NCBI RefSeq assembly: GCF_014635325.1
Contig: NZ_BMCT01000006.1
Coordinates: 248,001-312,000, forward strand
DNA: 64,000 nt
Reading direction: 5' to 3'
From: Azorhizobium oxalatiphilum
Lineage (GTDB): Bacteria; Pseudomonadota; Alphaproteobacteria; Rhizobiales; Xanthobacteraceae
The translations under genes were made by a program, and so were the position numbers. This document shows positions 34,316 through 43,503 of the stretch, in pieces. The notes under the pieces are model-generated. The model saw nothing but the letters and a program-made list of their open reading frames with translations, had not been told where the DNA came from and did no database searches. Every line of letters begins with the position of its first letter. Position 1 is the stretch's first letter.

Positions 34316-35266
34316 ATGGCCCTGACGGTTCTGCTCGCAGACATTGGCGGCACGTCCACACGCATTGCCCGCGCTGGCCTCGACGGCCAGCCATACGACA
34401 TCCGGGTCGAGGCAAATGACGCCCATGCGAGCCTTGAGGAGCTGTTCAAGGCCTATCTTGAGGCTACCGGTGGTGAACGTCCGGTGGCCGGTGTGTTCGC
34501 CGTGGCTGGGCCGGTGGAGGGCGACAAGGTGCGTCTCACCAACCGCGATTGGGCCTTTTCGCGGCCCGAGATGGCGGCGGCGCTGGGTCTATCCGATCTC
34601 AAGGTTTTGAACGATTTCGTCGCTCTGGCCCATGGCGTGCCGGCACTGGGCGTCGCCGATCTGGTGCCGGTGGGCGCGGGACAGGCGGTGCCGGGGGCGC
34701 CGATCCTTGTCTGCGGGCCAGGCACCGGGCTTGGCACGGCGGCGCTCATCCCGCAGGGCGACGGCGCGCTGGAAGTGCTGCCCAGCGAGGGCGGCCATGT
34801 GCGATTCGGCGCCGTGCAGGCGGATGAAGCCCGCATTCTTGCCCATCTGGTGCGGGAGTTCGGTGGCTCGGTGAGCGTGGAGCGGGTGTTGTCCGGCTCC
34901 GGGCTGGTGCGGCTGCACGCCATTCTCAACGGCGCCACGCTGACCTCGCAGGAGATCATTCGTGCCGGTCTGACCGCCTCCGGGCCGGAGCAGGAGACCT
35001 GCTTCCTCTTTCTGCGCATTCTCGGCCGGGTGCTGGGCGATTATGCCCTGCTGTTCGATGCGCGCGGCGGCGTCTTCATCCCCGGCGGGGTAGCGGCGGC
35101 GCTGGCGCCGCTGTTTGCCGAATCACTCTTCCGGGCGGCGTTCGAGGACCATGATCCGCACCGCGCCCGGCTGGTGGGCATGCCGACGCAGGTGGTGGTG
35201 CATCCCACCCCCGGCCTCGTGGGCACGGCGACGCTGGGCCGGCGCCTGCTGGCGCGGATGAACTGA
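34316..35266 (+). CDS. glk: Glucokinase
   Basis: A 316-residue ROK-unrelated Glk-type glucokinase (ATP + glucose to glucose-6-phosphate). N-terminal phosphate loop LLADIGGTSTRIA, substrate region VLNDFVALAHGVPAL, GPGTGLGTAAL adenosine loop and PSEGGHVRFGA catalytic/substrate block. Length matches bacterial Glk (about 320). The ATG at 34316 has CCGGAGACCC upstream. Convergent with the LysR gene, 7 bp apart. Confidence 0.93.
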   Translation: MALTVLLADIGGTSTRIARAGLDGQPYDIRVEANDAHASLEELFKAYLEATGGERPVAGVFAVAGPVEGDKVRLTNRDWAFSRPEMAAALGLSDLKVLNDFVALAHGVPALGVADLVPVGAGQAVPGAPILVCGPGTGLGTAALIPQGDGALEVLPSEGGHVRFGAVQADEARILAHLVREFGGSVSVERVLSGSGLVRLHAILNGATLTSQEIIRAGLTASGPEQETCFLFLRILGRVLGDYALLFDARGGVFIPGGVAAALAPLFAESLFRAAFEDHDPHRARLVGMPTQVVVHPTPGLVGTATLGRRLLARMN

Positions 35267-35273
35267 ACCGCCG

Positions 35274-36137
35274 TCAGGCTGCCCGTGCCAGCATCTGCGG
35301 ATCGGCGCAGAAGGCGGCGACCACATCCGCCAGCGCCTCGGCCACCGGCGGTGCATCGCGGCGCAGGCACAGGGCCAGTTCGGAGGCGGGTACGTGCGGC
35401 AGGCCGCTCTCCGGCCCGAGCACGCGTTGGCCGGGCAGGAGCGCGCGCTTTTCCAGCAGGGCCACGCCGAGGCCGCCATCCACCGCCGCCTGAATGCCCA
35501 CGAGGTTCGGGCATTCATAGGCGATGCGCCATGGCCGGCCGGCCCTTTCCAGCGTGTCGATGGCGCGGTTGCGATAGAGGCAGCCGTGGGGGAAAGCCAC
35601 CAGCGGCACGGGGTCGTCCGGCGGCGCGGCCGAGGCGGCAGCCACCCAGACCAGATCCTCGCGCCAGCTCGCCCGCGCGCCGCTGCGGCCGGGCTCGCGC
35701 TTCATCAGCGCCACGTCGAGATCCCCCCGTTCCAGACCTGCCGCCAGATCGAGGCTGAGGCCGCAGCGCACGGCGAGCCGCACGTCGGGATGGGCAGTGG
35801 CGAAGGCTGCCACCGTGCGGGTGAGGGCTGCCACCGCCACGTCATCGGGCATGCCGAGACGAAGCACGACGGCGGGCGCCTCCCGCGCCATGGCCGCCTT
35901 GGCCTCCGCCGAAAGGGCGAGGATGCGCCGGGCGTAGCCCAACAGCCGCTCGCCATCCTCGGTGAGCTGCACCTGCCGGCCGGTGCGGGCGAACAGCGGA
36001 CGTCCGGTGGCGGCCTCCAGCCGACGGATCTGCTGGCTCACAGTGGATTGGGTGCGGTGGACACGCTCGCCGGCGCGGGTGAAGCCGCCGGCATCCACCA
36101 CGCTGACGAAGGCATGCAGCAGGTCGAGATCAAGCAT
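35274..36137 (-). CDS. LysR-family transcriptional regulator
   Basis: 287 residues. N-terminal winged HTH (about 3-62): LHAFVSVVDAGGFTRAGERVHRTQSTVSQQIRRLEAATGRPLFARTG. An effector-binding substrate-domain follows (VLRLGMPDDVAVAALTRTVAAF onwards). Divergent from a DMT exporter with a 122-bp gap, the classic layout for LysR control of the neighbour. Confidence 0.92.
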   Translation of the reverse strand: MLDLDLLHAFVSVVDAGGFTRAGERVHRTQSTVSQQIRRLEAATGRPLFARTGRQVQLTEDGERLLGYARRILALSAEAKAAMAREAPAVVLRLGMPDDVAVAALTRTVAAFATAHPDVRLAVRCGLSLDLAAGLERGDLDVALMKREPGRSGARASWREDLVWVAAASAAPPDDPVPLVAFPHGCLYRNRAIDTLERAGRPWRIAYECPNLVGIQAAVDGGLGVALLEKRALLPGQRVLGPESGLPHVPASELALCLRRDAPPVAEALADVVAAFCADPQMLARAA

Positions 36138-36164
36138 GGAGGCCTCCGCAGGGGCGGGGTAGGG

Positions 36165-36180
36165 ATCATGCCATTATGAT
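36165..36180. promoter_or_regulatory. Candidate LysR operator in the divergent gap
   Basis: Dyad ATCAT-N6-ATGAT lying 28 bp upstream of the lysR start and 80 bp from the exporter start. It fits the T-N11-A shape of LysR boxes. Motif only. Confidence 0.35.
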
Positions 36181-36259
36181 TTCCACTGCGAGGCATGAAA
36201 ACATCGAATTTCCAAATCTCGCGCGACTGTGGCTTTGTGCTCCTCAAGGGAGACACCCA

Positions 36260-37207
36260 ATGCCCAGCGCCACATCAACGAGCGCGACACAGACGACTGC
36301 CGGGGGGCCATCCGCCCGCACGTCCGTGCCGCACGCCACCACGACGCCGTTCGGCACCGGACCGTTGCTGATCGCGGTGTTCTGCCTGTTGTGGAGCTCG
36401 GCTTTCGCGGTGGGCAAGATCGCGCTGATGGATTGCCCGCCGCTGCTGCTGCTTGGCATCCGCTTTGTCATCGCTGGCACGTTGATTCTCGGCGCCTGCG
36501 CCCTGTTCGGCCGCTGGCGGCCACTCACCCGGCGGGACTGGCTGGTGCTGATCGTGGCCGGCTGCCTCAACAACGCGCTCTATCTCGGCCTCAGCTTCAG
36601 CGGCATGCGCACCGTGTCGTCCGGCCTGACGGCGGTCATCATCTCCGCCAATCCGCTGCTGACTGCGCTGGTCGCCGGTCCGGTGCTGGGCGAACGGCTC
36701 ACGCTGCGCAAGCTGGCTGGCCTGCTGATGGGCATGGCGGGCGTGGCCATCGTGCTGCGATCGCGCCTCGTGAGCGGGCATGAGGATGTCGCCGGCACGC
36801 TGCTGGTCATCGCCGGACTGCTGGCGCTCACCGGCGGCACGCTGGTCTACAAGCGCCTCACCACCTCCGCGAACCTCTGGCAGGCGAGCGGCATCCAGTG
36901 CTTCGCGGCGGGCATCGCCCTGCTTCCGGTGGCGCTGGCGACGGAGAGCATCGCTGACATCCACCTGACGGCGTCCTTCCTCTGGGCCTTCGCCTTCATC
37001 GTGATCGGCGTGTCCATCGGCGGCTACAGCCTGTGGTACTTCATCCTCGGCCGCTCCAGCGCCACCGAGGCCACGGCGCTGCACTTCCTGATGCCGCCGC
37101 TGGGCCTGTTCTTCGGCTGGGCGCTTTTGGGCGAGGGCATCCCGCTGGTGGACATCCTCGGCATCCTGCCCATCGCGGCAGGCATCTGGCTGGTGACGCG
37201 GGGCTAG
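36260..37207 (+). CDS. EamA/DMT-family exporter
   Basis: A 315-residue inner-membrane protein with ten TM helices in two EamA repeats (about 40-170 and 180-312). Typical marks are LLWSSAFAVGKIAL, SSGLTAVIISANPLLTALVAGPVLGERL, and SSATEATALHFLMPPLGLFFGWALLGE. A Ser/Thr-rich cytosolic N-tail of about 30 residues precedes TM1. The ATG at 36260 has AAGGGAGACACCC upstream. Divergent from lysR, its probable regulator. Substrate unknown; family members export amino acids or metabolites. Stop overlaps the convergent RluA gene by 4 bp. Confidence 0.88.
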   Translation: MPSATSTSATQTTAGGPSARTSVPHATTTPFGTGPLLIAVFCLLWSSAFAVGKIALMDCPPLLLLGIRFVIAGTLILGACALFGRWRPLTRRDWLVLIVAGCLNNALYLGLSFSGMRTVSSGLTAVIISANPLLTALVAGPVLGERLTLRKLAGLLMGMAGVAIVLRSRLVSGHEDVAGTLLVIAGLLALTGGTLVYKRLTTSANLWQASGIQCFAAGIALLPVALATESIADIHLTASFLWAFAFIVIGVSIGGYSLWYFILGRSSATEATALHFLMPPLGLFFGWALLGEGIPLVDILGILPIAAGIWLVTRG

Positions 37208-37974
37208 AACGCCGCGTCCGCCGCCTCCTCCAACGCCGCCACATCCAGCCCTAACGCCGTCAGCGTCTCCACCATGTGCTCCGGCAGCGGCGCGCGGCAG
37301 TCGATGGGCGGGCCGTTCTTGGCCACCGGCAGCACGATGCGGCGGGAATGCAGATGCAGCATCGGCCCGCCGGGCAGACGCGAGGCACCGCCATAGATGG
37401 CATCCCCGTGGATGGGGAAGCCGAGATGGGACAGATGGGCACGCAATTGATGGGTGCGGCCCGTCACCGGCGAGAGCGCCAGCACTGCCAGCCCGTCCAC
37501 CCGCGCCAGCACGCGGAAATCGGTGATCGCCTCCTGCCCGCCCGGCGTGCCCCTGGGCACCGCCTGCATCCACCAGCCGCGATGGGGCGAACGCTTGGCC
37601 AGCGGCTGGTCGATGCGGCCGGTGTCCTCCACCGGGGCGCCCTTGGCCACCGCCACATAGGTCTTGTCCGCCTTGCCCTCGGCGAACAGGCGGTTCAGCA
37701 GGGCCAAGGCCTTGCCGTGGCGGCCGAGCACGAGGCAGCCGGAGGTGTCCTTGTCGAGCCGGTGCGCCAGTTCCGGCGCGCGCGGCAGGCCGAAGCGCAG
37801 GCCGTCCAGATGGTCGTGCAGCGTCTCGCCGCCCTTGGGGCCGGGATGCACCGGCAGGCCAGCCGGCTTGTCCAGCACCAGCACCATGCCGTCGCGATGG
37901 AGCAGGCGGGCGGCGAGCGGCGAGACCGGGGCGTCGGGCCGGGGTGCGGGCGGGGCTTTGGAGGGTGCGGACAT
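37204..37974 (-). CDS. RluA-family pseudouridine synthase
   Basis: 256 residues. The catalytic motif HRLDKDTSGCLVLG (about residues 70-83, with the essential Asp) is intact, followed by GKADKTYVAVAKG, SPVTGRTHQLRAHLSHLG and HGDAIYGG, typical of RluA/RluC-type enzymes that isomerise uridines in rRNA or tRNA. No S4 domain. The target site cannot be named from sequence. The start MSAPSKAPP is preferred over a long Arg/Ala-rich upstream extension. Confidence 0.88.
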   Translation of the reverse strand: MSAPSKAPPAPRPDAPVSPLAARLLHRDGMVLVLDKPAGLPVHPGPKGGETLHDHLDGLRFGLPRAPELAHRLDKDTSGCLVLGRHGKALALLNRLFAEGKADKTYVAVAKGAPVEDTGRIDQPLAKRSPHRGWWMQAVPRGTPGGQEAITDFRVLARVDGLAVLALSPVTGRTHQLRAHLSHLGFPIHGDAIYGGASRLPGGPMLHLHSRRIVLPVAKNGPPIDCRAPLPEHMVETLTALGLDVAALEEAADAAF

Positions 37975-38245
37975 GCGCCCCAGATAGCACGCCCGCCCGT
38001 CTTTGGCAGGGCGGCACGGCCGCGCTCGCTCCGCGCCATGCGCATGCGCTTGGGGAAGTGCATGCAGCTTTGTCTGTTTCGCCGCTTTGGAGCGGCGCGC
38101 TATCCCTTGTTTCAAAGGATTTAAAGAAGGCCGAAACGGCCTCCGGGGGAACAATGTCAGTCCATTACCACCCGGCGCAGGCCGGGACCGCATCGACGTG
38201 GCTTGGGCGCAGGCGTAAGCGCGTATCTGCCGTCGCGCGGCGTGC

Positions 38246-39178
38246 ATGAGGCCCGGCATGCGCGCGCCCGGCTCTCCCTCCGGCACCTCCTCCACCATGC
38301 TCGGCATCGGCCTCATGTGCCTTGCCGTCATGTCCTTCGCGATCACGGATGCCACTGCCAAGTGGCTGAGCGGGCACATCAATGTCGCCATGGTGGTGTG
38401 GGCGCGCTACGTGATCCACTTCCTCCTCGCGCTGATGGTGTTCAATCCATGGACGGTGCCGGGCATCCTGCGCACCCGGAAACCCCTGCTTCAGCTCGGC
38501 CGCTCGGCGCTGCTGTTCGGCTGCACGGCGCTGAACTTCTCGGCCCTCCAGTTCCTGCAACTGGACCAGACCGTCTCCATCATGTTCTCGGCGCCTTTCT
38601 TCGTGGCGCTGTTCGCCGGCCCCCTGCTGGGAGAATGGGTGGGCGCGCGGCACTGGGTGGCGATCTCGTTCGGCTTCGCCGGCATCCTGCTGGTGGCCCA
38701 GCCGGGGGCGGGCGGCATACATCCGGCGGCGCTGCTCTCGCTGGCGGCTTCGGTCTGCTACGCGCTCTATTCGATCATCACCCGCATGCTGGCCAATCAT
38801 GATCCCTCGGCCACCACCCTGTTCTATTCCTCACTGGTGGGGTCCATTGCCGCATCGATCCCGCTGCCCTTCCTGTGGGAGACGCCTTCCGAGCCCCTGG
38901 TTTATGGCGCCATGCTGGAGCTGGGCGCGGTGGCGGGCGTCGGGCACATGCTGTTGATCGTGGCCCATCGCCACGCCCCGGCAGCGACGCTGGCGCCTTA
39001 TCTCTATGTGCAGATCGTCGCCATGGTAGGCCTCGGCTGGCTGCTGTTCGCGCAGGTGCCGAGCGCCTGGACCGTCGCCGGCGCGGCGGTGGTGGTGGCC
39101 TCGGGCATCTATCTCCTGCTCAACGAGCGACGGGAGCGGGCCGCCCGCACGCTGGATGCCACCATCGGCGGCGAGTGA
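38246..39178 (+). CDS. EamA/DMT-family transporter
   Basis: A 310-residue ten-TM exporter/permease with two EamA repeats: GIGLMCLAVMSFAITDATAKWLSG, LQLDQTVSIMFSAPFFVALFAGPLLGE, and LAPYLYVQIVAMVGLGWLLFAQVPS. The start is uncertain (ATG 38246, 38258 or 38297); the last would trim a Gly/Ser-rich N-tail. Stands alone, 271 bp after the divergent RluA gene; that gap shows no clear gene. Not closely like the DMT gene at 36260. Substrate unknown. Confidence 0.85.
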   Translation: MRPGMRAPGSPSGTSSTMLGIGLMCLAVMSFAITDATAKWLSGHINVAMVVWARYVIHFLLALMVFNPWTVPGILRTRKPLLQLGRSALLFGCTALNFSALQFLQLDQTVSIMFSAPFFVALFAGPLLGEWVGARHWVAISFGFAGILLVAQPGAGGIHPAALLSLAASVCYALYSIITRMLANHDPSATTLFYSSLVGSIAASIPLPFLWETPSEPLVYGAMLELGAVAGVGHMLLIVAHRHAPAATLAPYLYVQIVAMVGLGWLLFAQVPSAWTVAGAAVVVASGIYLLLNERRERAARTLDATIGGE

Positions 39179-39300
39179 AAGCCTTGGTAAATAAAGTGGG
39201 CGCATCCTCGCTTTCGTCAAAATGCGCCTTATGCTGCATGAGCTAACGCCCGTTGCGCGACCGCGCCGGGCCGGCAACCCCAACCGTACCCTGGTCCATC

Positions 39301-40167
39301 ATGTCTGCTCCCCGTCTTCTGGTCGTCGAAGGTAATGTCGCCGAGGCCCGCGCCCGGCAGATCAGCTTCGGAGGCGAGGCGGCGAGCGAGGGCTATGCGC
39401 GGCTGCTGCGCGAAATCCTGCCGATGGGCGTGGTGGACATCTGCTATCCGGCCGACCCCGGCGCGAATCTCCCCGACGCGGGCGGGCTGGAGGGCTATGA
39501 CGGCATCGCCATCACTGGCTCCTCGCTGAACATCTATAACGGCGGGCCGGAGATCCAGAACCAGATCGACCTCATCCGCGCCGCCTTCACCACCGGCACG
39601 CCCATCTTCGGCAGTTGCTGGGGGCTTCAACTGCTTACGACAGCTGCGGGCGGCAGCGTGCGGAAAAACCCGCGCGGCCGGGAGTTGGGCTTTGGGCGCC
39701 GCATCCGCGTCACCGAGGATGGCCGCGATCACGGCATGTTCGCTGGCAAGCCACCGGTGTTCGAAGCCATGACCGTGCATCTGGACGAGGTGGAAACCTT
39801 GCCCGAGGGTGCGACCCTGCTCGCTACCAACGACCATTCGCAGGTGCAGGCGGTGGAGTTCAAGGCCGGCCAGAGCAACGCCTGGGGCGTGCAGTATCAC
39901 CCCGAATATCCGTTCCGCGAGATGGCGGCCATCTTCCGCCGCCTGCGCCCCTCGCTGGTGGCGGAAGGCTTCTTCCCCGACGAGGAGCAGGAAGAGGCGT
40001 TTATCGGCGATCTGGAAATGCTGGAGCGCGAGCCGGGCCATGCGGGTCTGCGCTGGAAGCACGGCATCAACGGCGCGCTGATCACCAAGGAACTGCGCAC
40101 GGCTGAGATACGCAACTGGGTCGCCCATCAGGTGCTGCCCGAGCGCAGCCGGCGCGGCCGAGCCTGA
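39301..40167 (+). CDS. Class I glutamine amidotransferase-like protein
   Basis: A 288-residue protein with a GATase-I triad: nucleophile elbow IFGSCWGLQLL (Cys near residue 107), HPEY in WGVQYHPEYPF (His near 200, followed by Glu). The N-terminal half has ITGSSLNIYNGGPEI. A C-terminal helical extension of about 75 residues is beyond the core domain. GMP-synthase-like stand-alone GATases hydrolyse gamma-glutamyl compounds or supply ammonia. No partner synthase is adjacent. ATG at 39301 chosen as the natural N-terminus. Confidence 0.85.
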   Translation: MSAPRLLVVEGNVAEARARQISFGGEAASEGYARLLREILPMGVVDICYPADPGANLPDAGGLEGYDGIAITGSSLNIYNGGPEIQNQIDLIRAAFTTGTPIFGSCWGLQLLTTAAGGSVRKNPRGRELGFGRRIRVTEDGRDHGMFAGKPPVFEAMTVHLDEVETLPEGATLLATNDHSQVQAVEFKAGQSNAWGVQYHPEYPFREMAAIFRRLRPSLVAEGFFPDEEQEEAFIGDLEMLEREPGHAGLRWKHGINGALITKELRTAEIRNWVAHQVLPERSRRGRA

Positions 40168-40207
40168 GGGAGGCCCTCACCGAGGCACCCTCGCCTCAAG
40201 TGCACCG

Positions 40208-40314
40208 TTATGCCCGGGCTTGTCCCGGGTATCCACGCGGTGGCGCTCGAAACAGGCTTCAGAAGTCCGCACTGTCGGCACGGCGTGGATGGCCGGGACA
40301 AGCCCGGCCATGAC
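40208..40314. repeat. Paired inverted dispersed repeat, copy 1
   Basis: Left arm 40208-40238 (TGCCCGGGCTTGTCCCGGG then TATCCACGC) and right arm 40283-40314 (GCGTGGATGG then CCGGGACAAGCCCGGCCATGAC) are inverted around a 44-bp spacer. Each arm is itself palindromic. The same arms recur at 61182-61320. Likely a member of a multicopy intergenic palindromic family; it also lies between convergent genes where it could end transcripts. Confidence 0.8.
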
Positions 40315-40383
40315 GGTCTATTGCTTCAGAAACGCTGTGTGCAGAAGAACACTCGCAGCCGCCGAACCTGCGTAGCGCCCGCC

Positions 40384-41727
40384 TCACTCCGCCGCGGGCT
40401 TGGCAACCTCGGCCTGCGCGGCGACGCCGAAGCGTTTGGCCACATATTCTTCCACCATCTTGCGGAATTCGGCCTGCAGGTTGGGGCCGCGCAGCGTGCC
40501 CACCTTCTTGCCGTCCATATAGATGGGCGCGCTCGGCACCTCGCCGGTGCCGGGCAGCGAGATGCCGATGTCGGCATGCTTCGATTCGCCCGGCCCGTTC
40601 ACGATGCAGCCCATCACCGCCACGTTGAGCGTCTCGACGCCGGGATAGAGCTTCTTCCACTCCGGCATGCGCTCACGGATCATGTCCTGCACGCCCTGCG
40701 CCAGCTCCTGGAAGGTGGTGGAGGTGGTGCGGCCGCAGCCGGGGCAGGCGGCCACCAGGGGCACGAAGGTACGCAGGCCCATGGTCTGCAGGATTTCCTG
40801 CCCCACCTGCACCTCGCGGGTGCGGTCGCCGCCCGGCTCGGGGGTCAGCGACACGCGGATGGTGTCGCCGATGCCCTGCTGGAGCACGTAGCCCATGGCC
40901 GCCGTGGAAGCGACGATGCCCTTGGAGCCCATGCCCGCCTCGGTCAGGCCGAGGTGCAGCGCATAATCGGCGCGGCGCGAGAGCTCCGTATAGACGGCGA
41001 TCAGATCCTGCACCGCCGAGACCTTGGCGGACAGGATGATCCGGTTGCGGGCAAGGCCGATCTCTTCCGCGAGCTGGGCCGAGAGGAGGGCCGAGCGGAT
41101 CAGCGCCTCGCGGGTGACGGCGCGGGCTTCCGCCGGCTTCGGCAGCTTGGCGTTCTCGTCCATGAGCGCGGTGAGCAGCTCCTGATCGAGCGAACCCCAG
41201 TTGGCGCCGATGCGCACCGCCTTGTCATGCTTGATGGCGGTCTCGACGATGGCGGTGAACTGGCGGTCCTTCTTGGCGCCGAAGCCCACGTTGCCGGGGT
41301 TGATGCGGTATTTGTCCAGCGCCTCGGCGCAGGCGGGATGGTCCGCCAGCAGCTTGTGGCCGATGTAATGGAAATCGCCCACCAGCGGCGTGGTGATGCC
41401 CTGCCGCAGCAGGCGCTCCTTGATGCGCGGCACGGCGGCGGCGCTCTCGTCGCGGTCCACCGTGATGCGCACGATTTCCGAGCCGGCGCGGCTGAGCGCT
41501 GCCACCTGGCGGACGGTCGCTTCGATGTCGGCGGTGTCGGTATTGGTCATCGACTGCACCACCACGGGTGCATCGCCGCCCACCAGCACATGGCCCACGG
41601 GCACCGCCACCGTAGGGCGGCGGAAGGCGGGGCCGGCTTCCAGAAGCTGATCGGGAACGACAGGGACCGGCGCGCACCCGGCCAGATCCGGTCCGGGGGA
41701 AGCGGGGGTGTCCAGCGTCATGACCAT
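40384..41727 (-). CDS. ispG: 4-hydroxy-3-methylbut-2-en-1-yl diphosphate synthase
   Basis: A 447-residue Fe-S enzyme of the MEP isoprenoid pathway (GcpE). Markers are [20 protein letters not shown], the [4Fe-4S] ligands CPGCGRTT and [10 protein letters not shown] (two Cys, then Cys, with the following Glu as fourth ligand), and the [10 protein letters not shown] barrel block. The ATG at 41727 has AAGGACAA upstream; a second ATG 6 bp later is possible. A 40-residue upstream leader in frame is unlikely. Confidence 0.95.
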   Translation of the reverse strand: MVMTLDTPASPGPDLAGCAPVPVVPDQLLEAGPAFRRPTVAVPVGHVLVGGDAPVVVQSMTNTDTADIEATVRQVAALSRAGSEIVRITVDRDESAAAVPRIKERLLRQGITTPLVGDFHYIGHKLLADHPACAEALDKYRINPGNVGFGAKKDRQFTAIVETAIKHDKAVRIGANWGSLDQELLTALMDENAKLPKPAEARAVTREALIRSALLSAQLAEEIGLARNRIILSAKVSAVQDLIAVYTELSRRADYALHLGLTEAGMGSKGIVASTAAMGYVLQQGIGDTIRVSLTPEPGGDRTREVQVGQEILQTMGLRTFVPLVAACPGCGRTTSTTFQELAQGVQDMIRERMPEWKKLYPGVETLNVAVMGCIVNGPGESKHADIGISLPGTGEVPSAPIYMDGKKVGTLRGPNLQAEFRKMVEEYVAKRFGVAAQAEVAKPAAE

Positions 41728-41821
41728 TTGTCCTTTGCCGGCTAAACCGGGCTTGTCCACGCCGCGCGGGCGCTCTTCGGCCACGCCGGCCCGTCGGAGG
41801 TAGGCGTCCGGCGCCTGCCCG

Positions 41822-42442
41822 TCAACCGCCGCTGCGGTCTTCACCTGCGGGAGCGGGCACGGCTTGCCCCCGGCAATGGGCGCAGCAGCCGGCCACTTCC
41901 AGCACCCGCTGGCGGGGCTCGAAGCCGGCCGAGCGCGCGGCCCAGGCCAGATCGCGGCCGACCGCGTGCGAGCCGACCTCGCGGGTGGAGCCGCACTGCT
42001 CGCAGATCAGGAACACCACCACGTCATCCGCCTCATGCGGATGGCCGCAGGCGAGGAAGGCGTTGCGGCTCTCGATGCGATGGGCGAGGCCCTCGGAGAC
42101 GAGGAAGTCCAGCACGCGATAGACGGACATGGGTGGCGGCTTGTCGCCGAGATCGCCCAACCGCTCCACGATCTCGTAGGCGCCGAGCGGCACATGGCTC
42201 TCGGCCAGCACCTGCATCACGCTGCGGCGCAGGGGGGTGAGGCGCAGGCCCTTATCGGCGCACAGCTTCTCCACCCGCGCCAGCGCGCCGGAGACGCACT
42301 CGCCATGGTCATGGTCCGGGCCGTGGTCGTGCCCGTGATGATGGCCATCGTCATGCGCATGGTCCGCATGCGCATGCGAATGATCGTGCGGCGGGTGATC
42401 GCCGCTGACCGGGGCGTCCGGCGGGGGAGCAACGGAAGTCAT
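41822..42442 (-). CDS. Fur/Zur-family metalloregulator with His-rich N-terminus
   Basis: 206 residues. Residues about 14-46 are a His/Asp run ([17 protein letters not shown] and on). The Fur winged helix follows ([61 protein letters not shown]), and a dimerisation/metal domain with two CxxC pairs (CEQCGS; CCAHC) for the structural zinc. This fits Zur more than Fur. It would repress zinc-uptake genes; none is in the window. The His-rich tail is an addition to the usual 140-170-residue protein. The start is the ATG just before it. Confidence 0.88.
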   Translation of the reverse strand: MTSVAPPPDAPVSGDHPPHDHSHAHADHAHDDGHHHGHDHGPDHDHGECVSGALARVEKLCADKGLRLTPLRRSVMQVLAESHVPLGAYEIVERLGDLGDKPPPMSVYRVLDFLVSEGLAHRIESRNAFLACGHPHEADDVVVFLICEQCGSTREVGSHAVGRDLAWAARSAGFEPRQRVLEVAGCCAHCRGQAVPAPAGEDRSGG

Positions 42443-42707
42443 AAGAGACAATGTAGCGGGCCGCGCGCTTCCTTGCCATGCCCTCCATCGTCCGACCGAC
42501 GCGGGCGCAAGCGACACGCAAGGGAAGCGGCCAGAAATCTTTCGGGATCGACCGGACATGCCCGAGCACGAGCGTTGCGAAAACCGGTCAACCGTCGCAA
42601 GGTTCGGGCGCGGGCGGCTGCCCGCCGCCATGACGCTGCCGTCACACCTCTCGGCTACAAGAGGCGTGAGAGGCGCGCTCCGTCGCCAGACTTGAGGAAC
42701 CGAAATC

Positions 42708-43493
42708 ATGTCCATCAAGGGTAAGGTCGCCGTCGTCACCGGGTCCACCAGCGGCATCGGGCTCGCCTATGCGCGGGCATTCGCGGCGGAAGGCGCCAAT
42801 GTGGTCATCAACGGCCTCGGGGATGCCGCCGCCATCGAGGCCGAGCGCGCCCGGATCGAGAGCGACTTCGGCGTCAAGGCGCTCTATTCCGACGCCAACA
42901 TGCTCAAGGCCGAAGAGATCACCGGCATGGTGAAGCTGGCCGAGACCGAGCTCGGCGCCTGCGACATCCTCGTGAACAATGCCGGCATCCAGCATGTCGC
43001 CCCGGTGGAAGACTTCCCCATCGACACCTGGAACATGATCATCGCCATCAACCTGACGGCGGCCTTCATCGCCTCCAAGGCGGCGATCCCCGGCATGAAG
43101 GCGAAGAAGTGGGGGCGCATCATCAACACCGCCTCCGCCCATGCCCTCGTCGCCTCGCCCTTCAAGTCGGCCTATGTCTCGGCCAAGCACGGCATCGCCG
43201 GCCTGACCAAGACCATCGCGCTCGAGACCGCCACCCACGGCATCACCGCGAACGCCATCTGCCCCGGCTATGTCTGGACGCCGCTGGTGGAGAAGCAGAT
43301 TCCCGATACCGCCAAGGCGCGCGGCATGACGGAAGAGCAGGTGAAGCAGGACGTGATCCTCGCCGCCCAGCCCACCAAGGAATTCGTGACGGTGGAGGAA
43401 GTGGCGGCGCTGGCGGTGTTCCTCGCCTCCGACAATGCCCGTTCCATCACCGGAGCCATGCATCAGATCGACGGCGGCTGGGTGGCCGAATAA
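42708..43493 (+). CDS. bdhA: 3-hydroxybutyrate dehydrogenase
   Basis: A 261-residue SDR enzyme interconverting 3-hydroxybutyrate and acetoacetate with NAD. TGSTSGIG cofactor loop, NNAGIQHVAPVEDF, catalytic Ser (INTASAHAL) and YVSAK, and the family-typical WTPLVEKQIPDTAKARGM block. Takes part in polyhydroxybutyrate turnover. ATG with TTGAGGAACCG upstream. Followed 10 bp later by a patatin, a frequent pair in Rhizobiales. Confidence 0.92.
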   Translation: MSIKGKVAVVTGSTSGIGLAYARAFAAEGANVVINGLGDAAAIEAERARIESDFGVKALYSDANMLKAEEITGMVKLAETELGACDILVNNAGIQHVAPVEDFPIDTWNMIIAINLTAAFIASKAAIPGMKAKKWGRIINTASAHALVASPFKSAYVSAKHGIAGLTKTIALETATHGITANAICPGYVWTPLVEKQIPDTAKARGMTEEQVKQDVILAAQPTKEFVTVEEVAALAVFLASDNARSITGAMHQIDGGWVAE

Positions 43494-43503
43494 GCCGCCC
43501 CCC

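Noticed and set aside
42640-42680. Dyad CCTCTC ... GAGAGG upstream of bdhA
   Set aside because: Short and imperfect; no matching second site to support an operator.
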